A DNA stretch of 64,000 nt from Azolla caroliniana (Eukaryota > Polypodiophyta): contig JBHGNT010000003.1 in the NCBI GenBank assembly GCA_043228905.1, positions 22,568,001 through 22,632,000 on the forward strand, written 5' to 3'. Of the stretch, positions 21,379 to 30,171 are shown piece by piece (positions within the stretch are counted from its first letter, which is position 1; each line of letters starts with the position of its first letter). Both the position numbers and the translations under genes were made by a program. The notes under the pieces are model-generated. The model made no database searches. It was given only the letters and a program-made list of their open reading frames with translations, and had not been told where the DNA came from.

Positions 21379-22018
21379 TTGTTACCCGTAAGAGTATACG
21401 AGAAGGCATAAGGGTAGGTGTAATGATATGATTAATGTGTATGTGTAAAGTAAATGAGTGTATGAGGATGTGTATGAGTTTAGACATATACACAATTATG
21501 ATGTGCATCTGTACAAGAATGTGTAACAATCTTATTTATAACGGTCATGTAACCGTTACATTGGATGTATTATATAAATCCCTTATGGACATGTAATGAA
21601 TAGACATTTTTCACCTCTCATTTTGTGTCATTTTGTATGTATTTCGCTCTTGCTCTCTCTCTAACTTAACCCCCTTGGGAGGGGGGTGAAGCCATTCTAG
21701 GTTTTACCCCCCACCTAATAGCACTTTTAAGTTAGAGAGAGAGCAAAAGAGAAAGACAAATACAAAATGACACAAAATGAGAGGGGAAAAATGTTTATTT
21801 ATTACATGCCCATAAAGGGTTTATATAATACATCCAATGTAACGATTACATGACCATTATAAATAAGACCGTGACACATTCTTGTACATATGCACATAAT
21901 TGTGCATGTGTCCAAATATATATACATATCCTCACACACTGATTTACTTTACACATACACATCAACCACATCATTACACCTACCCTTATGTCTCCTCATA
22001 TATTCTTACGAGTAACAA
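21379..22018. mobile_element. 640-bp foldback (long-TIR) MITE
   Basis: Arms 21379-21669 and 21728-22018 are inverted copies, about 85-90% alike by eye, around a 58-bp spacer rich in C and G runs. Ends are TTGTTACCCGTAAGA and its near-complement TCTTACGAGTAACAA. Flanks carry a 3-bp duplication, CAA (21376-21378, 22019-22021). Removing the element plus one CAA restores continuity with the left arm (18570-18585), which acts as an empty-site control. No coding capacity. A 3-bp TSD is compatible with PIF/Harbinger or CACTA relatives, but the termini do not identify one. Confidence 0.7.
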
Positions 22019-22095
22019 CAACCTATCGATAATTTCACCATTCTACACTCCTTGTACTTGTCAAAAGGTCAACAAAAAAACATGGAAACATAAAG

Positions 22096-22715
22096 TACAA
22101 AACAAACATAATCACACACTCCAAGAGCAAGCATCCTATCACTTATCTTAGATAACATGGACATCACCACCTTGTCTCACACCATGCATTTTACTAGTAA
22201 CCATGGCAAAAGGACATCAAACACCATTGGATCTCCACTCCCAAACACTTTGTTTCCCAAGTGGCCAAGTTTGAGTGACCCAAACTAAGAAAATGGCTAT
22301 AAAGGAAATACTCTTGGCCATATCAAGTGTTTCAAGTAGGTACTTAATTCATGTGAAGCATACATCATTGAGTTTTAAACCCTAAATGACCAACTAGGGA
22401 GGTGATTTCACTTCAGCATGGATTTTACAAAGAGACTTGCTTGACAAGTAGCTAAGTGGAGTCCAAAAGAAAACGATTCTTAGTAAAGCAAAAGGTTAGT
22501 GAAGTAATAAGTGATTATATACTTAGAATGAGGGATTTGCATTTTAAATGAGAACGAAAGGATTAGCGAAATGACTCTACTTCAAACCAAGCAATTGAAG
22601 TAGAAGATATGCCTTTGTTTTAAAGCAAGGGTCTAAAAGAGAAATAAAGTAGGCTTCATCACATACTATAAGCCCATGAAGAGATGTTATGTTAAGGTAA
22701 GTAATGTTTTATTGT
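22096..22715. other. Intergenic, nothing recognised
   Basis: AT-rich, stops in all frames. No repeats noticed. Confidence 0.5.
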
Positions 22716-23125
22716 CTAGTTTTAATAACCCTGTAAGGCTTCACATTTCTAATTTAAAATAACAGTTACAAGAATGTAAGAAATATGACATATTGTAATT
22801 TGTGGGAAAATACAGTTTTCTTAGATAGGAATGGTTAATGACCAATGGATTTCGAATATGAAATGGGACCCTTTAAGGTTTCCAATTTGTATAATAGATT
22901 ATGATCTCTCATGTAAAAGGGCCTTTGTATGCCCTAACTTTGGGGCTATCTTTTGGTCTGGATCCTCTCCCCTTTGTATCCTATAATATATCATTTTCCT
23001 CCATATAGCTTTTCCACACTAATTAATCAAGATATACATGTTTTTTACTTAATAACTATCTACTTAATTGAGGCTTCGTGTCTACTTCTTATGTAATAAT
23101 TATCTATTGAATTAAGATCATGAAA
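22716..23125 (+). repeat. Unclassified dispersed repeat, copy 3
   Basis: The best-preserved plus-strand copy of the family at 6040 and 18040. Its 3' end contains a roughly 40-bp internal duplication (TAATAACTATCTACTTAATTGA, then TAATAATTATCTATTGAATTAAG, each interrupted by variation). No TG..CA ends or target duplication was found, so its class is open. Confidence 0.6.
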
Positions 23126-26100
23126 TTGCTTAAATAACATGGCAGTTAAATATGTGCTAATTTTATATTAAATTACGAATAATACTTCTACCAATTGCAT
23201 GGAGTTGAGATGTAATTGTTATTATGTGTTGATGTATGACATGGTCTTTGGCATTGAGGGGTGACATCCTACAATCACTTGATTATCCACGTAGAGGAAG
23301 GTAACTCCTCGAGACTCAATAGTGACACTTTATGTGAAACACTCCAAGGTATGAGTGTGTTGGCCCCTTCAAGGAAACAGAATTCATACTACAATATAAA
23401 AAAACACAATTGGTAGAAAAAAGAACACACAAACTTGATGACAAGGGTTCAACCTTGTAGTAGCATGCACTCCTCAAAAAATATTGGCACAAAACCATCA
23501 CATTGTTCTACACATCCTCCCTACCACTCCAACCCATGTCCTAACTTTTGGTATCCCCAATCCCATAAACACCAAAATGTGTATAGGCTATTTGACACCT
23601 TAGAGATAATCCCACCAAATGTACAAATGGACAACCCTTTCCACTCAAGTGAGCACAACATCTAACACATAGCACACCCTATGCATGGGGATTGGAGGAT
23701 AGTGTCTTTAGCCTTCATCTCACAACCATTCTTCAACCACCTCATCATTCTCTACATCACAGAAAACCCAACAAACCACAACCCCCATGTACCCAAATTC
23801 CCCCTCCCCTAGGTTATCACTCCACATAGATAAACGCCCAATAGAGCACTCACCATGAACTAGGCTACTCATAGAAACCAAGATTGGAAAAAGCCCTCCC
23901 ATTCAACCCCTATTTGGCTCACCCCTTACTCCAACACTTGTAATCTCTCACAATTGACGCATAGCCTCTCTCCATGTAGTTATTTGCGTTCTATCCGCAA
24001 ATAGGAATCAAAGGAACTTTATCACCTGACTTTCTATAGTAGCAACATTAAATAATGAGCACATTAACGCACCTAAGCAAAGAGATTGTGTCACAAAGCA
24101 CTCTAACCAATTGTTGGGTTTTCTAAAGCCCGACTTCCAAGTTCTTACCCTTTTTTTATGACACGTAGTGTTGGGAAACTGGGTCCTAACACGTAGTTCC
24201 AAGAGGATACTTCAACGGAAGTTGTCACAAAGCCTTCTTTGTTCCCTCTTCTAAAATTGTTTTAATGGCCAAATCACTTCTCAACACAAGTGGCAAGTTT
24301 GACCTTTCTTTACAAGTCCCCCTTACTTATCCTTTCAATAGTGACTCTTCCAAGGAAAACATGCTCCAAGTCATAAAACATTTCATGAAACAACACCTAA
24401 ATGGGATGGACCATACCATCTACCATTCTATATTGAGGCCCAATCTCAATTTTTGAAACCCAAAGTACCACAATTCCGAACACCCTCATTGGGTTCTTGG
24501 ATTTTTTTATGGACCTAAATTGTGAACTTATCTCGCTACACATTGTTGACCATGCTAGATACTAACAACATACCTACAAGATCTTGATACAATGGTTTAC
24601 ACTTGTTTTTTTCACATTATTGCAAGTTCAACTATCAATCTTCTAACCTAACATGAAGTATGATTTCCTCCACCTCTCTAAAGACTTGCAAGCTAACTAC
24701 AACATCTCCCACTCGCTCACATGCACCAAGTCAACCTCCATTCATCACCTAGATCATGCCCGAAACTCCACACACTACTCTAAACTCCACACACTACCTT
24801 GAGTTCCCACTCTTTTTTATATCGCTCTATAAGCCTCTTTTATATGAGCACCTCCCTTTAAGCCCACCACCACCTATTGTTGGAGATCAAATTAAGGGCC
24901 CTCACCAAAGGTTCCATTGCATCCTCAATGCATGTACCCAAGAGGTTGCAGTTACTAAGATACAGGTTACCATAAGCTTTGACTAGTCATGGAAAAGAGT
25001 TATAATAGATACTAACTTCTATCTATTGATTTTCTATACCTTCCTCCATTGATTAGTCATTTAATTGAGATTGAATATTGCATTAAGTCTTAAAGACTTT
25101 AGTAAATTTAGACTATTTGTTATAATTAACTTGTAAGATCAAGGGAGAATTTATTAATAAGAGAGACCTAATTCAGATAGAAATGCACACAAATACCTGA
25201 TGAAAAATCACATGAAGTTGAGATATGATTTCCCTTCTCTCGAGTATTTGTGGATACTTCTTCTCGTAAGGCTAACCCAATCCAACAACTTTAGTGCAGT
25301 AACAACCGTGATAATGTGCATGGTTGGCCTTTGCATGTTGCTGCCGCAGTCAAGGTTCAAGTTTTGAGATATCTCCCAACAAGCCTCGTGCTATTGTTCA
25401 GGTATCCATGAAAAATCTCCGGTCCTCATTGCCGTTGTATTTTTGAAAGCCCAGGAAGATAATTTGTACGATAAAAGAACATTTTCGTGCATGTAGTGAG
25501 ATCTCAATAGTGAGTAGGCAGTGCACAACCTAGGTTTGTATGACAAGTGGAAGAAAAGTAAACTTTGGGTTCAACATTAAACACATAAATCATATACTCC
25601 CAAGTTTTTATCGTATAATGATTGAAGAAACGTTGACAAATTCTAAGTACACTCCGCACATGCCAATAACAAGGAAGAATTTCAACCCAGTACTTGAGAG
25701 GGTTGTAAACACGATCAAATTCTTGATCTTGCAACTGATTTGCTGCATTTGGAACACAGATGTATGCTTACACACATTTGGAATATACATCACAACCCTT
25801 ATCTAGGAAGAATGAGTAATGTGCCTCGTCTTCTCCGGTTTCAAAGCATAGAAGTGTCATCTTGTCAAAAAACAAAAATTGCACCTCTCTTCAATACCTG
25901 GCCCCTGCCTTCATATTACACAACACCTCTCTTCGTTGATATCCTTTTTCTTCGTAGCTTGTTGGGGCCCTGCACATCTAGCTTGTATAGCTCGCACCAC
26001 TCTTCGTTTTCAGTTAGGTTCTTCAATCTCTAACTTGTAGCTTTGTAGCTAGCAACTCTCTTTGCTGCTATTTTGGTTTTTTCTTTGCTACCGTCCAGCT

Positions 26101-26501
26101 TAATTTCTAGCACCGCACTTCATTGTTAGCTCCTTCCTTTACATCTAGCAGCTCTCTTTATTGAAAATCAAAGCTTCGTATGGAGGGCTCTCTTCCAGAC
26201 TACCAATGCTTTCGCAGGCAATTCTACAAATCTTCTGTAGGCGAGATCGAAGAAAAATAGCATGGTTGGAGATACCTTCGGGAATTCTGTGCATTGACGA
26301 CAGTGAGAAGTTCTGTGGCCTACCCTGAGAGTGAAATTTTTAGGGTTTTGATTGTTGGTGAGGAGAGCTCGTGATGGAGGGAAAACTCGACAGCAAAAAT
26401 ATTAACCGTGAAAGAAAGAATGCCTAAAGTGCAGGTATATTTATACTTAGGGCTGCCTCAGGGCTATATTTGTAATTTTATGGGAATGAAGGGGCCCTAA
26501 C
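23126..26501. other. Intergenic, nothing firmly recognised
   Basis: Some stretches (23500-23670, 24260-24460, 25500-25810) look like eroded coding sequence with many stops and could be old retrotransposon gag/pol, but no motif supports a call. Short frames on both strands are discarded. Confidence 0.4.
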
Positions 26502-27010
26502 ATGGTGAGCGGCTTGTTCTAGAGTCTACACCATTTTCCTCTATGCTTTCGAGAAGCCAGAATAAGCTCTCTCCCAAGGCAATCGGATTTTCGGAACAAG
26601 GCTCGCCTCTAGGGGCTGACACTACTATATCTCGTGTCCCTATGGATTGCCATTTGGGTTCCTTCGACTCAAATTCATGTTTAAGGTGTCTGATTACCGA
26701 TTGTCACCATACAATTGTGGCACGTTTGGGCTCAGTCCGTCTCGTGGTTCTAGACATGGTGAGGGGCTTGTTCTAGACCATTTTCCTCTATGCTTTCGAG
26801 AAGCCCAAAAACAGTTCTTCGAAGGCAATCAGGTTTTCGGGACAAAGCTCCCCTCTAGGGTCTCTCTAACATTATTAGGTCTTGTGTCCCTGTGGATTGC
26901 CATTTGGATTTTTTCGACTCGAAGTTAGGTTTAAGGTGTCTTATTGCCGATTGTCACCATACAATTGTGGCACATTTGGGCTTGGTCCGTCTTGTGGTTC
27001 CTGCAGACAT
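26502..27010. repeat. 254-bp tandem duplication
   Basis: Units 26502-26755 and 26756-27010 both begin ATGGTGAG.GGCTTGTTCTAGA and end CGTCTYGTGGTTC..AGACAT. They share CTATGCTTTCGAGAAGCC, TGGATTGCCATTTGG and GATTGTCACCATACAATTGT. Divergence is about 12% by eye, with a 12-bp deletion in unit 2. Open frames through both are repeats of one another. Confidence 0.85.
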
Positions 27011-28229
27011 CTGCTGTGGCTGCCTCCTTTTTTTTTTGCATGCCATTTACTATTCAAGGTGGTGGTCATAGTTCCTTTCAATGTGGTATCACGTTAATCT
27101 CGAGAAATAACATTGTTGCCCTTTGTATTTTCTTGTTGCTAATGTGTCAGGATGTTAACCCATCGTCACGTTTTCTTAATCAACATAAGCATTACCTTTA
27201 TGTGTGTTTGCATGAATTTTATTGTGTTGTAGGTTAGAATATTTCAATTATGGCTCACCAAGTAGTTGTTTGTTTGAAGTGTAGGAATGAGGGTTAGCAA
27301 TTTGGGTTGACATTACATTCATTTTGTGTTTTCTCAAGTCATCCTATGTGGCCTCTAATAGATGACACATTATCGGATCTTGCATACTAATCACTCTTCT
27401 AAGAGTTCATGGAGTGACAAAAGTGAGATTAATTGTGAGCCCGCACATCATATGGGCTGAAGGAATGTTAAGCCCTTGGATAACACCACGACTAGTTGTG
27501 AAGAAGAGCGCATCAACAAGGACACAATATGGTTAAAGGACCTACGAAGAGGGAATGACAAGAGGAAAGAGGGCTAAAGGACATCGGAGTGTGAAAGGCC
27601 CATACCCTAAACGTGAAAGCTATATAAACCACATAGTAGTGGCTTTGTGGGGGTTCTCCCATTTGTAAAGATCTCCTATTGATTAGAGCTAGAGCTTCCT
27701 CTCCTCTTTCTTGTAAACCTTTGAGCTTAAGAGAGATTAGTGAAGTGTTGAGTTAGAGAACACTAATCTCTCTCCTTGTTGGTGCTAGACCTCTTAGCAA
27801 AGAGGGTTAATAAACATACTCTTCCTTCTTATTGTCTATATCTATTAACCTATTGTCTATGAGAGAGAGCTTGAGAGAGTGAGAGAGATATCGTGCTCAA
27901 TCATTTACTAATCGTTAAGTGAGTGTGAGGCTCGGAGGTATCCGACAACCATCTCCGCTCGATTCGCCATCAAGAGGGTATACGCCGGTCCGAATCCCGC
28001 CACGACATCGAGGAGCTTACTCCATCGATACATAGATCCTTAACAAGGAACCACCAAATGCATGGAGTTTGCATTAATCTCAACCTACTATAAAAGCTTA
28101 TTGAAAGATTGTGGTTATTATTTGTATTGCTATTTCTACTTCCCAACAATGATCTACACTTTCATATTAAAGGACATTGACTTTTGACTCGTGTGCCATC
28201 TAGTCATCGCGCAAATAAGAGCAACCCTT
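27011..28229. other. Intergenic; promoter-like stretch at about 27.45-28.0 kb
   Basis: From about 27450 the sequence has retro-element LTR features: a TATA box (CTATATAAACC at 27620-27629), a CTTGTAAACC-type stretch, and GC-rich text near 27945-28010 unlike the surroundings. No second copy, primer-binding site or matching target duplication was found. At most it is an eroded LTR. Confidence 0.3.
28225..28229 (+). other. Target-site duplication of the copia element (left)
   Basis: CCCTT directly before the 5' LTR, matched exactly by 33598-33602 after the 3' LTR. A 5-bp duplication is standard for Ty1/copia integration. Confidence 0.9.
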
Positions 28230-28398
28230 TGTCGAATACCTGTGTATAATGGACGTATTCACACCATCCCGTTTTGGCCATTTATGTAATTAGCATAAAG
28301 GGTAGTTGCCCTAAGTCGGTCACTATATATAGTGACCTTGTAACCTCTTTGTGAGGTTGGTTGTTGTATTGTTGCTTTATGAAATAAGAAACTCTTTT

Positions 28399-28441
<43 letters not shown>

Positions 28442-28527
28442 CAACGACCTACAGTCTGTCATACACAGGAAATAAACAGGAATCGAGTGCTTCAAGATCT
28501 TCCGCACAGACGACATTGCTTCCAACA
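28230..28527 (+). repeat. 5' LTR of the copia element
   Basis: 298 bp, TGTCGAATACC..CTTCCAACA. It contains a palindromic TATA region (TCACTATATATAGTGA around 28319-28334), a TC microsatellite (about 28400-28437) and AATAAA at 28471-28476. It is identical to the 3' LTR outside the microsatellite. Confidence 0.95.
28324..28331 (+). promoter_or_regulatory. LTR TATA box
   Basis: TATATATA inside a perfect 16-bp palindrome, about 95 bp into the LTR, the expected U3 position for the retrotransposon promoter. The TSS is not visible from sequence. Confidence 0.5.
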
Positions 28528-28529
28528 TC

Positions 28530-28541
28530 TGGTATCAGAGC
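28530..28541 (+). other. Primer-binding site (initiator tRNA-Met)
   Basis: TGGTATCAGAGC starts 2 nt after the 5' LTR. It is complementary to the 3' end of plant initiator tRNA-Met, the usual primer of copia elements. Confidence 0.9.
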
Positions 28542-29079
28542 CTGCACAGTAGTCGGTTCTTCAATCCGCTGTCGGCCGTCGTCTCTGCATTCGGTTCCCT
28601 GCGTCATTCGAAGAAGAGAGAAGAAGAAGAAAAACCAGGTTTGCATCTCATCGCGTTAGATCATCTTTGTTTGGAGTAAGCCAGCAGGTTGTACTCCGCT
28701 CCCCGTGATCGTAACCGCTCGAGGTGAAATCCCCTTGTGCAACCCTGACAACAACCCAAATTCATGCTTCATCTGGCTGATCGACATTCGGGAAGATCAG
28801 TCGGATCCGTCTCTCTCGTCGCTGCAGTCAACCGAAGCAAAATCGGTTCAGATAATCGGTTTTAATAATCGGTATTCGGCATATATATCCGACTCGGCAA
28901 CATTCGGGAAGACCAGTCGGTTCTGTCCCTCAAGTTACCGGAGTCAATTCGAGCAAGTTCCGAAGCCGAACCGACTCGGGTTCAAATCCGACTAGAACGA
29001 TATCGGGTGAGCCAACCGGCTGCACTCCAACAAGGTTCGTAGTCAACTCCGAACCGAGCTTCGTCAACTGAAACCGAAT
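28542..29079 (+). other. Copia leader with duplicated block and upstream ORF
   Basis: A 538-nt untranslated leader. ACATTCGGGAAGAYCAGTCGG recurs at 28784 and 28900 (116-bp spacing), along with many TCGGTT/CGGTAT words. An upstream frame at 28705-28995 is open for 96 codons in the gag frame but has no gag-like content. It is probably composition-driven. Confidence 0.5.
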
Positions 29080-30171
29080 TTGATGGCATCAACATCCGGC
29101 TCGTCAGAAATGAGTCTACGAAAGTTCGATGGATCGAACTTCAACTTCTGGAAGGAACAAATGCAGGACTATCTCATAGTCAAGGGGCAGATCGATCCCA
29201 TCGAAAATGAAGAACCTCCAGAAGGATACAAACCAATTGAGTGGCAGAAGCTGGACAGAATCGTCCGCGCCACGATTCGGATGCACCTATCGGAATCGGT
29301 ATACTTTACGGTGCAATCGTGTACGACAGCATTCGAACTGTGGAAAACACTGTCGGACACTTACGAAAAGAAGGTCGCCGCAACGAAGATGTTTCTGATC
29401 CGGCGCCTCTACAACCTGCGGATGAAAGAATCCGATTCGGTTCAAGCACACCTCAATGAGTACGAAAGCATCAGCTCCCAAATCTCATCTCAGGGGACGG
29501 CAATCGAGGATGAACTCAGAGCAATGATACTCATGAGCAGCCTTCCCTCATCATGGGAAACTTTCGTCACAACCGTGTGCAACGCGTCAACCACGGCTGT
29601 TAAATACTCCGAAGTCACGAGCGCAATCCTGACCGAAGCAGCTCGGAGAAAGTCCTTCGCCAAAGACTCAACAGAAGACGCTTATGTAGTACAAGGTTCG
29701 ACAGACCGATCGAACATACGAGGAAGAGATTCCTCACGACCGCCGAACAATCAGCGAAGACGGAGCCAGTCACGGGATAACCGAACCTGCAACTACTGCA
29801 AGAAACCCGGACACATCAAAGCCGACTGCCGCGCACTCAAGAACAAGAACAACAAGAAGAGTGGCCGGCATGAGGAGGTCAACTACGTCAGCTTCTCAGC
29901 TGATGTGCTACCAGACGACCCGAATATACTATCAATCGAAAATCCAGTCGGATCAGAAGTTCTACTCACGACTGAAGAGTCGAGCACATGGCTCTTAGAT
30001 TCGGGCGCGTCGTTTCACGTGACTCCTCATCGATCACAATTTCGGCAATATACAATCCGTCACTCCGACTCAGTTCGAGTCGGTAACTCGCAACACTGCG
30101 ACATCATCGGAATCGGCACAGTAGAGCTCAACCTTGCAGGTGGCTCAACACTTGTACTCCACAATGTCTGA
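29080..30171 (+). CDS. Copia gag and protease
   Basis: 363 codons ending in TGA at 30169-30171. The N-terminal 200 residues are the copia gag polypeptide (RKFDGSNFNFWKEQMQDYL; WKTLSDTYEKK; LNEYESISSQI), which forms the virus-like particle. A basic RNA-binding segment leads into a CCHC zinc knuckle, C237-x2-C240-x4-H245-x4-C250. The aspartic protease has its catalytic triad D307-S-G and the flap region GIGTVELNL. The frame stops at the end of the protease, where related elements read straight on. The next codons continue the polyprotein in the same frame, so the TGA is the only interruption. The start is the first ATG before the conserved gag block. Confidence 0.9.
   Translation: MMASTSGSSEMSLRKFDGSNFNFWKEQMQDYLIVKGQIDPIENEEPPEGYKPIEWQKLDRIVRATIRMHLSESVYFTVQSCTTAFELWKTLSDTYEKKVAATKMFLIRRLYNLRMKESDSVQAHLNEYESISSQISSQGTAIEDELRAMILMSSLPSSWETFVTTVCNASTTAVKYSEVTSAILTEAARRKSFAKDSTEDAYVVQGSTDRSNIRGRDSSRPPNNQRRRSQSRDNRTCNYCKKPGHIKADCRALKNKNNKKSGRHEEVNYVSFSADVLPDDPNILSIENPVGSEVLLTTEESSTWLLDSGASFHVTPHRSQFRQYTIRHSDSVRVGNSQHCDIIGIGTVELNLAGGSTLVLHNV

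Larger units (their letters stand above)
18497..22095. mobile_element. Large composite inverted-repeat structure
   Basis: Outer arms: 18510-18570 pairs with 22030-22090 (TTTTTTGTTGACC, ACAAGGAGTG, GGTGAAAT). 18575-18770 pairs with 21190-21373 (GATAAGTCGAG, TTTGAGCGCACCC, ACAAAACTTGG, AACTCTAATTAAGAATAAAA, CATATGCTTGAG). 18785-18870 pairs with about 20080-20330 (TTCATTAAGATA.GGTTTA, TATATAATATAATGAGGGG). The right arm differs from the left by a nested foldback (21379-22018), a segment with a 204-codon ORF (20384-21180) and about 175 bp at 20104-20280. This looks like two inverted copies of one mobile unit, the left one internally deleted. Confidence 0.7.

Noticed and set aside
27466-27947. Solo LTR beginning TGTTAAG and ending CCGACA
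   Set aside because: It has a TATA box and LTR-like text, but the flanking pentamers (AGGAA and ACCAT) differ and no second copy exists in the window.
27960-28010. tRNA-like B box (GGTCCGAATCC)
   Set aside because: No A box, acceptor stem or T-stem pairing around it, so not a tRNA or a clear SINE.
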